From contig NZ_OY726398.1 of assembly GCF_963378105.1 (NCBI RefSeq), forward strand, positions 2,914,001 through 2,978,000: a DNA stretch of 64,000 nucleotides. The letters are read 5' to 3'. The notes beneath the pieces are model-generated. The model had not been told where the DNA came from and searched no databases. It worked only from the letters and a program-made list of their open reading frames with translations. Numbering within the stretch: the stretch's first letter is position 1; each line of letters opens with the position of its first letter. The DNA comes from Mycolicibacter sp. MU0102 (lineage in GTDB: Bacteria > Actinomycetota > Actinomycetes > Mycobacteriales > Mycobacteriaceae). A program made the translations under genes and the position numbers. Of the stretch, positions 41,010 through 49,083 are shown piece after piece.

Positions 41010-41855
41010 TCAGCGTTGGCAGTTCGGGCAGTAGTACGACGAGCGGTTCATGAACTTCGCCCGGCGGATCGGCGTCCCGCACCGCCGGCACGGCTCGTCT
41101 TCACGGCCGTAGGCGTCCAGTGACCGGCTGAAGTAGCCGGATTCACCGTTGACGTTGACGTAGAGCGAGTCGAACGAGGTGCCCCCGGCGGCCAGCGCGT
41201 CGTTCATCACCTCTGCTGCGGCAGCCAGCAGTGCCCGCAGCCGCGGCCGCGACAGCCGGTCGGCCGTTCGGGTACCGCGAATCCCGGCCCGCCACAGCGC
41301 TTCGTCGGCGTAGATGTTGCCGATACCCGACACCACCGTCTGGTCGAGAAGTTGGCGTTTGATCTCGGAGTGCTTGCGGCGCAACACTTCGATCACCGAT
41401 TCGGCGTCAAAGCGCGGGTCCAGGGGGTCGCGGGCGAGGTGGGCGACCGGCACCGGCAGCACGCTGCCGTCCACGGCGACCAGGTCAGTGAGCTGCCACC
41501 CGCCGAACGTCCGCTGGTCGACGAAGCTGACCTTCGTCCCGTCGTCGAGCATGGCGGCGATCCGCAGGTGCCTGGTGTCGGGTAGCTCCCCCAGCAGCAT
41601 CTGACCGCTCATGCCCAGGTGCACCACCAGTGCCTCATCGGCCGCGGCCCCGCTCAGCAGCAGCCACAGGTACTTGCCCCGCCGGTCGGTGCCGGTGATT
41701 CGGGAGCCCAACAGCCGGGCGGTCAGATCGGCGGGACCGGCGTCGTGGCGGCGTACCGCCCGCGGATGATGCACCCGCACCCCGGTGATCGTGCGTCCAA
41801 CCAGGTGCTCGTTCAGGCCACGCCGAACCACCTCGACCTCGGGAAGTTCGGGCAT
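41010..41855 (-). CDS. fpg: Formamidopyrimidine-DNA glycosylase
   Basis: A 281-residue Fpg/MutM, which removes oxidised purines such as 8-oxoguanine. The catalytic Pro2 follows the start methionine (MPELPEVEVVRRGL), and the C-terminal zinc finger CRRCGTPIRRAKFMNRSSYY carries on to PNCQR at the end. The helix-2-turn-helix region (DQTVVSGIGNIYADEALWRAGI) is intact. It corresponds to Rv2924c. It follows rnc after 2 bases, as is usual. Confidence 0.97.
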   Translation of the reverse strand: MPELPEVEVVRRGLNEHLVGRTITGVRVHHPRAVRRHDAGPADLTARLLGSRITGTDRRGKYLWLLLSGAAADEALVVHLGMSGQMLLGELPDTRHLRIAAMLDDGTKVSFVDQRTFGGWQLTDLVAVDGSVLPVPVAHLARDPLDPRFDAESVIEVLRRKHSEIKRQLLDQTVVSGIGNIYADEALWRAGIRGTRTADRLSRPRLRALLAAAAEVMNDALAAGGTSFDSLYVNVNGESGYFSRSLDAYGREDEPCRRCGTPIRRAKFMNRSSYYCPNCQR

Positions 41856-41857
41856 TC

Positions 41858-42586
41858 TCAGGCCTGCGGTGCGTCGTTCACCGCACCCGGTGCGTCTGGG
41901 GCGTCCAGCGCCTGCCAGGCCGCGGCCGCGGCCTTCTGCTCGGCCTCTTTCTTGGTCCGGCCAACGCCGGTGCCGTACGCGGTGTCCGATACAACGGCGG
42001 TCGCGGTGAACTCGCGGTCATGGTCGGGTCCGGTAGAGGTGACCTGATAGGACGGCACACCCAGACCGCGGGCGGCCGTCAGTTCCTGCAGGCTGGTCTT
42101 CCAGTCCAAGCCGGCACCCAGCGTGGCCGCGGTGTCGAGCAGCGGACCGAACAGGCGCAAGATCACCTCCCGGGCAGTGTCGATTCCGTGCTGGAGGTAA
42201 ACCGCTCCCAGCAGGGACTCCATCCCGTCGGCCAAGATGCTGGATTTGTCGGCGCCGCCGGTGTTTTCCTCGCCCCGGCCGAGCAGCAGGTGGGCCCCCA
42301 GGCCGTCCTCGGTCAGGCCCCGCGCCACATCGGCCAAGGCCGTGGTGTTGACCACGCTGGAGCGCAGTTTGGCCAGGTCTCCCTCGGGCCTGTCCGGGTG
42401 GCGATGGAACAACTCGTCGGTAATGGTCAGCCCGAGCACGGCATCGCCCAGGAACTCCAGTCGCTCATTGGTGGGCAGACCGCCGTGCTCATAGGCGTAA
42501 CTGCGATGCGTGACTGCCAACGTGAGCAGGTCGTCGGCGAGATCCACGCCGAGGGCATCCAGCACGGCTTGCCGGGGACGGCTCAC
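41858..42586 (-). CDS. rnc: Ribonuclease III
   Basis: A 242-residue RNase III, which cuts double-stranded RNA, for example in rRNA processing. The catalytic region NERLEFLGDAVLGLTITDEL and the ADGMESLLGAVYLQHG acidic site are intact; a double-stranded RNA-binding domain follows (about 160-235, DWKTSLQELTAARGLGVPSY, TKKEAEQKAAAAAWQAL). The start is GTG at 42584-42586, overlapping the DUF177 stop by 4 bases. It corresponds to Rv2925c. Confidence 0.96.
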   Translation of the reverse strand: MSRPRQAVLDALGVDLADDLLTLAVTHRSYAYEHGGLPTNERLEFLGDAVLGLTITDELFHRHPDRPEGDLAKLRSSVVNTTALADVARGLTEDGLGAHLLLGRGEENTGGADKSSILADGMESLLGAVYLQHGIDTAREVILRLFGPLLDTAATLGAGLDWKTSLQELTAARGLGVPSYQVTSTGPDHDREFTATAVVSDTAYGTGVGRTKKEAEQKAAAAAWQALDAPDAPGAVNDAPQA

Positions 42587-43188
42587 CGCTCACCGTCGTC
42601 GCTCGGCCCGGCGTCTTCGGGTTCCAGCATTCCCGCCAATTTCGCCCAGCGCGGATCGATCTTGTCGTGGTGGTGGCCGGGTTCTGCGGTCGCCAGCACC
42701 ACGCCACAGTCCGGGCACAGTCCGGGGCAGTCCGGGTCGCACAACGGGGACAACGGCAGTGCCAGGCCGACCGCGTCAACGATGGCCTGTTCGAGATCGA
42801 CCGCGTCATCGACGACACGGCCCATCTCGTCCTCGTCGGTGGTGGCGTCGGTGGTGCTGTCGGGGTAGGCGAACAACTCAGTCAGCTCGACCTCGACATT
42901 GCCGGTCAGCGGTTGCAGGCAACGCGCGCATTCGCCCGCGGTGCGCGCGGAGACCACGCCACTGACCAGAACACCCTCGGAGACCGACTCCACCCGCAGA
43001 TCCAGATCGACTGCGCCATCCGCAGGAATCGCCACCAGATCCAGCCCGATGCGGGTCGGGCTGATCCGCTGCTCCTGCAGCGGCATCAACGCACCGGGGC
43101 GCCGTCCCAATCGGGAGACATTGACCACGAACGGCGCAGGCAACTGTCGCCGTGCTGCCTTCATACCTGCGCCGGGGTGCCTCGCCAT
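42583..43188 (-). CDS. YceD/DUF177 family protein
   Basis: A 201-residue DUF177 protein, a family linked with 23S rRNA stability in bacteria and plastids. The core has SARTAGECARCLQPLTG, a Cys pair, and CDPDCPGLCPDCGVVLA, two further CxxC-type pairs that may bind zinc. It corresponds to Rv2926c. The ATG is at 43186-43188; an alternative is at 43164. It overlaps rnc by 4 bases. It is followed upstream by sepIVA, which is 39 bases away. Confidence 0.93.
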   Translation of the reverse strand: MARHPGAGMKAARRQLPAPFVVNVSRLGRRPGALMPLQEQRISPTRIGLDLVAIPADGAVDLDLRVESVSEGVLVSGVVSARTAGECARCLQPLTGNVEVELTELFAYPDSTTDATTDEDEMGRVVDDAVDLEQAIVDAVGLALPLSPLCDPDCPGLCPDCGVVLATAEPGHHHDKIDPRWAKLAGMLEPEDAGPSDDGER

Positions 43189-43227
43189 GCCGCGATTCTA
43201 CGCAGCGCGTAACTCGGCGTTCCCGGG

Positions 43228-43965
43228 TCAGCGAGTCGCGTAGTCGTGAGTGCCCGCGGCGGTACGCAGTTGGTGACGACCGCGGTTGATCGAACGCAGC
43301 GTGCCGTTGAGGAAGTCCTCGAATTCGGCCAGCTTGGCGTCGACGTAGATGTCGCATTCGCCGCGCATCCGGTCGGACTCGGCGTGTGCCGAATCGATCA
43401 GCCGGGTGGATTCGGCGCGCGCCGAGGTCACCACCTCGTTCTGCGAAACCAGGCGCTGCTGTTCCTTGATGCCTTCCTGGACAGCCTTCTCGTAGGCGGC
43501 GTTGCCGTTCTCGACCAAGCGGTCGCATTCCGCCTGGGCGCGGCTGGTGGCGGTCTCGAACTCGCGTTTGGCGGTGGCGCTGAGCCGGGCCGCTTCCTCG
43601 CGTGCTTCGCCGAGCATCCGCTCGCTGTGTCCGCGGGCCTCGGCCACCATCCGGTCAGCCTGCCCCTTGGCGTCGGCCAGCAACCGGTCGGCCTCCGCGC
43701 GCGCATGGGCGACCAGCGAGTCGGCTTCGGCGGTGGCCGAGCTGACCATCGATCCGGCGTGCTCCTTGGCCTCGTTGAGGACCGAATCGCGGGCGTCAAG
43801 GACGTCTTGGGCGTCGTCCAGCTCACCGGGGATGGCGTCGCGGATGTCGTCGATCAGTTCCAGGACGTCACCGCGGGGTACCACGCAGCCTGCCGTCATC
43901 GGCACGCCCCGGGCCTCTTCAACAATGGAGCCCAGTTCGTCAAGGGCTTCGAACACTCGGTACAC
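43228..43965 (-). CDS. sepIVA: Cell division protein SepIVA
   Basis: A 245-residue DivIVA-like protein, mostly coiled coil (about 40-225: repeated Ala/Glu/Arg heptads such as ATAEADSLVAHARAEADRLL). The N-terminus MYRVFEALDELGSIVEEARGVPMTAGCVVPRGDV is well conserved in mycobacteria. It matches Rv2927c, known as SepIVA, an essential septum-associated protein. The start is GTG at 43963-43965 with a nearby GGAGGG. In M. tuberculosis the next genes are the PDIM cluster; here purU is next. Confidence 0.93.
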   Translation of the reverse strand: MYRVFEALDELGSIVEEARGVPMTAGCVVPRGDVLELIDDIRDAIPGELDDAQDVLDARDSVLNEAKEHAGSMVSSATAEADSLVAHARAEADRLLADAKGQADRMVAEARGHSERMLGEAREEAARLSATAKREFETATSRAQAECDRLVENGNAAYEKAVQEGIKEQQRLVSQNEVVTSARAESTRLIDSAHAESDRMRGECDIYVDAKLAEFEDFLNGTLRSINRGRHQLRTAAGTHDYATR

Positions 43966-44108
43966 GGCAGCACCCTCCAGGCATAGTTGTTGTTACTAGT
44001 GTGCCCTGTGTTACGCGTGTGACTGTGTTAGTCGCCCGGTGTGTCGGATTCTCGTCTACTCCCCCGGTAGCCTGACCCGTTGAAGTCGGAGATCGGCGAA
44101 GGGCGGCC

Positions 44109-45050
44109 ATGACGAACGGTTCTGGGGGCCACGGGGGCACCGCGACACCAGGGCAGGCCCCACAGGCCTATCCGCAACAGTCCGGCGCCCAGGCGAGCAC
44201 CGATATCGGGCGACTGCTGTTGAGCTGCCGGGACAGCCACGGGATCATCGCCGCGGTCAGCGCCTTTCTGGCCGAGGCCGGCGCGAACATCATCTCGCTG
44301 GATCAGCACTCGACTGCTCCCGAAGACGGGACTTTTGTGCAGCGGGCGATCTTTCACCTGCCCGGTTTGCCGGCGGCCCTGGACGGGCTCCAGGAGCGCT
44401 TCGGCGCCACGGTGGCCCAGCGGTTCTCGATGGACTACCGGTTCACCGAGGCCGCCAAGCCCAAGCGGGTGGCGATCCTGGCGTCCAAAACCGACCATTG
44501 CCTGTTGGACCTGTTGTGGCGCAACCGCCGCGGCGAGCTGGAGATGAACGTGGCGATGGTGATCTCCAACCACCCGGACCTCGCAGAGCAGGTACGCCCG
44601 TTCGGGGTGCCGTTCTTCCACATTCCCGCCACCCGCGACATTCGTGCCGAGGCTGAGCAGCGGCAGCTGCAGTTGCTCTGCGGCAACGTGGATCTGGTGG
44701 TACTGGCCCGCTACATGCAGATCATCACCGGTGACTTCATCGAGGCGGTGGGCGTTCCGCTGATCAACATCCACCATTCCTTCCTGCCGGCGTTCATCGG
44801 CGCGGCGCCCTATCAGCGAGCGCGGGAACGCGGCGTGAAACTGATCGGCGCCACGGCGCACTACGTCACCGAGGTGCTCGACGAGGGTCCGATCATCGAG
44901 CAGGACGTGGTGCGAGTGGACCACACCCACAGCGTCACCGATCTGGTGCGACTGGGCGCCGACGTGGAGCGGGCGGTGCTGTCGCGGGCGGTTCAGTGGC
45001 ACTGCCAGGACCGGGTGATCCGGGTGGGCAACGAGACGGTGGTGCTCTAA
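44109..45050 (+). CDS. purU: Formyltetrahydrofolate deformylase
   Basis: A 313-residue enzyme that splits 10-formyl-THF into THF and formate. An N-terminal ACT domain (about 35-105, GRLLLSCRDSHGIIAAVSAF, ISLDQHST) is followed by a formyltransferase-type domain with NIHHSFLPAFIGAAPY and the catalytic His/Asp pair (GATAHYVTEVLDEGPIIEQD). The N-terminal 30 residues are Gly/Pro/Gln-rich and look disordered. It matches Rv2964. The ATG is at 44109 with AAGGG upstream. Confidence 0.95.
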   Translation: MTNGSGGHGGTATPGQAPQAYPQQSGAQASTDIGRLLLSCRDSHGIIAAVSAFLAEAGANIISLDQHSTAPEDGTFVQRAIFHLPGLPAALDGLQERFGATVAQRFSMDYRFTEAAKPKRVAILASKTDHCLLDLLWRNRRGELEMNVAMVISNHPDLAEQVRPFGVPFFHIPATRDIRAEAEQRQLQLLCGNVDLVVLARYMQIITGDFIEAVGVPLINIHHSFLPAFIGAAPYQRARERGVKLIGATAHYVTEVLDEGPIIEQDVVRVDHTHSVTDLVRLGADVERAVLSRAVQWHCQDRVIRVGNETVVL

Positions 45051-45062
45051 GCGGCTCCGCAG

Positions 45063-45076
45063 TTGACATCTGTCAA
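45063..45076. promoter_or_regulatory. 14-bp inverted repeat before the GXWXG gene
   Basis: TTGACA (45063-45068) and TGTCAA (45071-45076) are perfect inverted repeats with a 2-base centre. The site lies 14 bases before the ATG at 45091, 12 bases after purU ends. It may be a TetR-type operator. The TTGACA alone would be a poor -35 box because the -10 would fall on the start codon. Confidence 0.5.
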
Positions 45077-45090
45077 GTACGGTGTTGCCC

Positions 45091-45645
45091 ATGGCTGTCC
45101 AGGACTTGTTTTCGAACGTGCCGACGTCCACCGCGCAGGCCTGTGAGATCTTCGACGCCGCCGAGGCGGTCGATCCCGATTTCATGGTCGGGACCTGGCA
45201 TGGGTTCGAGCTGCCGACCGGCCACCCGCTGGATGGACTGTTGGCGGCCACCGGCTGGTGGGGCAAGCAGTTCGTCGATGCCGAGACGGTTCATCCGCTG
45301 CTGTTCCCCACCCGTGACGGGGCCGCGCTGTGGGCGTTCAACCCGGTGCTGGCGTTCAGTGTTCTGGGACTCGCCACGAAGGTGCCTGCGCTGAAGAACC
45401 GCTCATTCCTCGGGCAGATCAACGCGTTGCAGCCACTACTGCGGACCCGTTCGCCCCGGGCCCGGCTGCGCACCACCAGATACCGCGGAGTCGACAGCGC
45501 CACGATGGTCTATGACCAGGCGCCGGTCAACGATGTCTTCCGCCGGCTCTCCGATGACGCCGTGATCGGCGCGATGGACCTGCGGGGCTCGTCCCGACCT
45601 TACTTCTTCGTGTTGTGCCGCGACGATTCGCTCAAATTGGCCTAA
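45091..45645 (+). CDS. GXWXG/DUF4334 domain protein
   Basis: A 184-residue protein with an N-terminal GXWXG domain (GTWHGFELPTGHPLDG, residues about 35-50) and a C-terminal DUF4334 domain (about 110-182, LRTTRYRGVDSATMVYDQAPVND, RPYFFVLCRD). Proteins of this type are common in actinobacteria and are often near TetR genes or lipid-metabolism genes; their function is unknown. The ATG at 45091 follows the inverted repeat at 45063. Its stop overlaps the stop of the converging half-carboxylase gene. Confidence 0.85.
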   Translation: MAVQDLFSNVPTSTAQACEIFDAAEAVDPDFMVGTWHGFELPTGHPLDGLLAATGWWGKQFVDAETVHPLLFPTRDGAALWAFNPVLAFSVLGLATKVPALKNRSFLGQINALQPLLRTRSPRARLRTTRYRGVDSATMVYDQAPVNDVFRRLSDDAVIGAMDLRGSSRPYFFVLCRDDSLKLA

Positions 45646-47627
45646 CCACGGGCGATTTCGCCGGCGTCGTGCCACGCATTGCGCTCCGCGGTGAACGCGG
45701 CGACCTGTTGGTCGCGGAATCCTGCGATGCTTTCGGCGTGGTCGGCCAGGAATCGCTGGTAGGCCGGCAGTGAGAATTCACCGTCGGTGATCTCCACCCG
45801 GCCACGCCCGGCCGCCATGTCGGCACGCAGTTCCAGGAGCTCCTCGGCTCCGACCGGATAGAAGCTGATGCGGTCGAAGTAGCGCAGCAGCCACGGGGTT
45901 TCGGGATCGAACAGGCCCACGGTGGCGTGCCGGTGGTTCCACACCTGGGTGGTGCGTCCGACGAACTGGTAGCCGCCGGGTCCCTCGATGCCGTAGATGC
46001 ACAGGTAGGCGCCACCGATCCCGACGGCGTTCTCCGGGGTCCAGGTGCGGGCCGGGTTGTATTTGGTGGTCACCAGCCGGTGTCTGGGGTCCAGCGGGGT
46101 GGCCACCGGCGCGCCGAGGTAGATGTCGCCCAGGCCCAGCACCAGGTACTGGGCGTCGAACACGATGTCGTACACCTGCGCGATGTCATCGAGCCCGTTG
46201 ATGCGCCGGATGAACTCGATATTGGATGGGCACCACGGCGCGTCGGGCCGAACGCCGTACATGTAGCGGCGAATGGCCTCGTGGGTGCCGGGGTCGTCCC
46301 AACTGAGCGGTAGCCGCACCGAGCGGCTCGGCACCACCAGTTCATCGCAGGGCGGCAGCGCATCGTCGATGGCGGCCACTTCGTCGATCACCTCGGCGCA
46401 CGAGAACTGCTCGGGGTCGAACTGGATCTGCAGTGATCGCACCCCGGGGGTCAGTTCGGTCAGGCCGGGCAGCCCCCGTTCACGGAGTTGGTCATAGAGC
46501 ACCTGTACCCGCGCCCGCAACGCCAAATCCAGTGTCATCGGCCCGTATTCGAGCAGAACTCCGCTGTCACCGGAGCGCCGTAGGGTAACGGCCGTCCCGT
46601 CGCGGCCGGTGTAGCGCTGCAACACTCCGTCGTCGCCGTCGCCTGCGCGAGAGACCACGACGGGCAAGGCTGCGCGACGTTGCACGCTCAACGCTGCCGT
46701 CGGTGGGGCGTAGTCGGCGCGGATCGGTACCAGCCGCACGGTGTCGCCGGGCGAGAGCTGGCCCAGTTTCCATCGGTCGCCGCGTACCACCGTCACCGGG
46801 CAGACGAATCCGCCCAGGCTGGGCCCGTCGGGACCGAGCAGGATCGGGGTGTCACCGGTGAAGTCCAGTGCACCGATGCTGTACGCGGTGTCGTGAATGT
46901 TGGACGGGTGTAGGCCGGCATCGCCGCCGTCGGGGCGGGCCCATCGTGGTTTCGGCCCGACGAGCCGCACGCCGGTGCGGTCGGAGTTGAAGTGCACGGT
47001 GTAGTCGGTGGTGGTCAGGGTGGTCATGTCGGCGCGGGTCATGAACTCCGGCGCCGCATGCGGCCCTTCGGTCACCGCGAGCTCCCAGTGCCGCCCGATG
47101 CTGGGCTGGATCTGACTGGGGGCGCGGGTGAGGGTCGGTGGGGCGCCGTCGCGGCCGACGGCGCTGAGGCGATCCGATTCGCGCAGTGCCCGTCCGTGAT
47201 GTCCGCCGAACACACCTTGGGTGAAGGTTGCTGCACTGCCCAGGAATTCCGGCGCGGCGATGCCTCCCTCGATCAGCACGTAGCAGCGCATTCCAGGACC
47301 TGCAATGGTGCCGACCTCGAGCAGTCCACCGGCGGGTATCCGCACCGACTGCCATTGCGGAACTGCGACACCGTCGAGGCTGACCGGTACCGCGGCACCG
47401 GTGACGCATACCCAGGCGGGGCTCGAAAAGCGCAGGGCGGGACCCGCCTTGGTGCATTCCAAGCCGGCCGCACCTTCGGGATTGCCCAGGACCTGGTTGC
47501 CGATTCGAAACGACAGGTCGTCCATCGGACCGGACGGCGGCACCCCGACATGCCAGTAGCCGACGCGCCCGGGCCAGTCCTGCACCGTGGTGAACATGCC
47601 CGGGGAGACCACCTCGATGCCGATCAT
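45642..47627 (-). CDS. Half urea/guanidine carboxylase: fused AHS2-AHS1 carboxyltransferase without BC or BCCP
   Basis: A 661-residue protein corresponding to the carboxyltransferase part of urea carboxylase. Residues about 1-310 are the AHS2 (KipA-like) domain, starting IEVVSPGMFTTVQDWPGRVG and including LGPDGPSLGGFVCPVTVVRG. About 350-620 is AHS1 (KipI-like), with APWCPSNIEFIRRINGLDDI, GLGDIYLGAPVATPLDPRHR and TTKYNPARTWTPENAVGIGG. Conservation of these blocks is strong. In full-length urea carboxylases a biotin carboxylase comes before AHS2 and a biotinyl domain after AHS1; both are missing here, and the end AFTAERNAWHDAGEIARG stops just where the carrier would begin. The ATG at 47625-47627 overlaps the DUF1989 stop by 4 bases. 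Partners are two DUF1989 genes and a TetR gene. Confidence 0.9.
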   Translation of the reverse strand: MIGIEVVSPGMFTTVQDWPGRVGYWHVGVPPSGPMDDLSFRIGNQVLGNPEGAAGLECTKAGPALRFSSPAWVCVTGAAVPVSLDGVAVPQWQSVRIPAGGLLEVGTIAGPGMRCYVLIEGGIAAPEFLGSAATFTQGVFGGHHGRALRESDRLSAVGRDGAPPTLTRAPSQIQPSIGRHWELAVTEGPHAAPEFMTRADMTTLTTTDYTVHFNSDRTGVRLVGPKPRWARPDGGDAGLHPSNIHDTAYSIGALDFTGDTPILLGPDGPSLGGFVCPVTVVRGDRWKLGQLSPGDTVRLVPIRADYAPPTAALSVQRRAALPVVVSRAGDGDDGVLQRYTGRDGTAVTLRRSGDSGVLLEYGPMTLDLALRARVQVLYDQLRERGLPGLTELTPGVRSLQIQFDPEQFSCAEVIDEVAAIDDALPPCDELVVPSRSVRLPLSWDDPGTHEAIRRYMYGVRPDAPWCPSNIEFIRRINGLDDIAQVYDIVFDAQYLVLGLGDIYLGAPVATPLDPRHRLVTTKYNPARTWTPENAVGIGGAYLCIYGIEGPGGYQFVGRTTQVWNHRHATVGLFDPETPWLLRYFDRISFYPVGAEELLELRADMAAGRGRVEITDGEFSLPAYQRFLADHAESIAGFRDQQVAAFTAERNAWHDAGEIARG

Positions 47628-48250
47628 GTTCGGCTGATCACCATCCGCACCGGTGTCGGGGCAAAGCCGTTGCACGGGTTGTTGATCTGCGGGCAGTTCG
47701 ACACCAGCACCAGGGTGTCGGTCTCCGCACGCAGCGTCAGGCTCTTGCCCGGGGCCGAGAGACCGTCGACGATGCCCAGCGTGCCGTCGGCTTCGACGGG
47801 GACGTTCATGAACCAGTTGATGTTGGAGACGATGTCGCGTTTACCCAGGCCCCACCGGGCCCCCTCGGCGAGGAAATTCTCCACGCAGGCGTGCTGGTGG
47901 GCGGTGTGGTGCCCGTAGCGCAGGGTGTTGGATTCCTGCGAGCAGGCTCCGGCGATGGTGTCGTGGTTGCCGACGTCGTCGGCGACGACGGTCATCAGGG
48001 CGGTGCCGTCGGCGCTGCGCAGCACCGAGCCGGTGCTCAAGAAGATGTTGCGCGCGGCGGCGACGGTGGCCTGGGCGCTGTACCGGCGGGTGTGGTCGGC
48101 GGCGTCGTAGAGCAGGCAGTCCACCGCCTGGTTTCCGTGCAGATCGATGATCTGCAGCAGATCTCCGGCGCGCACCACTGCCGACCAGGGCGCCCGGGCC
48201 GCCACCACCGGATCGGAGATGAGCTGCGAGGCCTGAGATGGGCTGGTCAT
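47624..48250 (-). CDS. DUF1989 protein, carboxyguanidine deiminase subunit-like (UAAP2/CgdB type)
   Basis: A 208-residue DUF1989 (urea carboxylase-associated) protein. Family blocks include LHGNQAVDCLLYDAADHTRRYS, VADDVGNHDTIAGACSQESN and SNINWFMNVPVEADG; several His and Cys residues could hold a metal. DUF1989 pairs have been shown to form carboxyguanidine deiminase, CgdAB, working with guanidine carboxylase. The assignment to the B subunit is by relative order and length. The ATG at 48248-48250 and the TGA at 47624-47626 overlap neighbours by 4 bases on both sides, so the three genes form a tightly coupled operon. Confidence 0.85.
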   Translation of the reverse strand: MTSPSQASQLISDPVVAARAPWSAVVRAGDLLQIIDLHGNQAVDCLLYDAADHTRRYSAQATVAAARNIFLSTGSVLRSADGTALMTVVADDVGNHDTIAGACSQESNTLRYGHHTAHQHACVENFLAEGARWGLGKRDIVSNINWFMNVPVEADGTLGIVDGLSAPGKSLTLRAETDTLVLVSNCPQINNPCNGFAPTPVRMVISRT

Positions 48251-49005
48251 GAGCACTCCCCCGTTCCAGCGGCCCAGGCCGCCTCGGTGTTCTGCACCGC
48301 GCGTAGGTATTCCGGATCTTGGTTGACCAGGTCGGCCAACTGCTCGCCAGCCCGCCAGGCAACTACGTCCAATGCCGTTGCAGGCGGGTCGGGATCCAGC
48401 GGGTGCGCGGCATTGGCGACCACCAGCACAACCGGAAGGTGGATCAGCAGGTCGATCGCTGCGCCGGGTCCCGCGGATCCGGTGAATTCCAGTGCCCCGC
48501 TGACCGGATCGACGCGAACACCGCGGAACAGCGACACCGACGGTGCCACATCTCGAATTCCCATGCCGTGCTTGATCGCGCCCAACAGCAGCAGTTGCCG
48601 GCCAGTGGCGTCCGGGCCGCAGAGCATGTCGTGGTGCCCCGAGGAGTCGGCGACGACGGTGGCCAGCACGCGGCCCTGATCGGACAACAGCGGATGGCCG
48701 ACACCGAGGTAGGCCTGCCACGGGACCTTCATGGTGTCGGCGACATTGAGCCGTTCCCAGGGCGCTTCGGCGCGGAACAGCAACAGATTCGCGCACGCGC
48801 CGCCCTCGGTATCGACCAGCCGTATCCGGCTGCCGCGGGCCAGCACCTTGGTGGCGTAACCGCTCGCCGGGATCGACTCGGCCCAGATCATCGTCGCCGT
48901 GTCGACGCCGTCCGGGGCCGCCGGGATGCGCATCGACGCGTCCTGCGCCTGAGCGCGCGCGTGGAGGCGGGCGCCGTCGGTGGAATCGGTGCGTGGGTTG
49001 TCCAT
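48247..49005 (-). CDS. DUF1989 protein, carboxyguanidine deiminase subunit-like (UAAP1/CgdA type)
   Basis: A 252-residue DUF1989 protein, longer than its neighbour. Blocks include GSRIRLVDTEGGACANLLLF, MKVPWQAYLGVGHPLLSDQG and VVADSSGHHDMLCGPDATGR. It is the first gene of the TetR-controlled operon and ends in a 4-base overlap with the second DUF1989 gene. The two subunits share the same fold but differ in sequence, as in known CgdAB pairs. A role in guanidine nitrogen use is inferred; the carboxylase that should supply its substrate is incomplete here. Confidence 0.85.
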   Translation of the reverse strand: MDNPRTDSTDGARLHARAQAQDASMRIPAAPDGVDTATMIWAESIPASGYATKVLARGSRIRLVDTEGGACANLLLFRAEAPWERLNVADTMKVPWQAYLGVGHPLLSDQGRVLATVVADSSGHHDMLCGPDATGRQLLLLGAIKHGMGIRDVAPSVSLFRGVRVDPVSGALEFTGSAGPGAAIDLLIHLPVVLVVANAAHPLDPDPPATALDVVAWRAGEQLADLVNQDPEYLRAVQNTEAAWAAGTGECS

Positions 49006-49027
49006 GACCAGGAAGCTAGCACATTTT

Positions 49028-49041
49028 CTATCAACTGATAG
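49028..49041. promoter_or_regulatory. Inverted repeat, probable TetR operator
   Basis: CTATCA (49028-49033) and TGATAG (49036-49041) are perfect inverted repeats with a 2-base centre, set in an A+T-rich stretch between the divergent DUF1989 operon and the TetR gene. It is 23 bases from the CgdA-type start and 43 from the TetR start. Confidence 0.65.
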
Positions 49042-49083
49042 TTTTTAGTGCGCCGGGCCTGCGCGCGTGATAGGCAGTAAGGC

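Noticed and set aside
45063..45068. TTGACA as a -35 promoter box for the GXWXG gene
   Set aside because: A -10 box at normal spacing would fall on the start codon; the symmetric partner TGTCAA makes an operator more likely.
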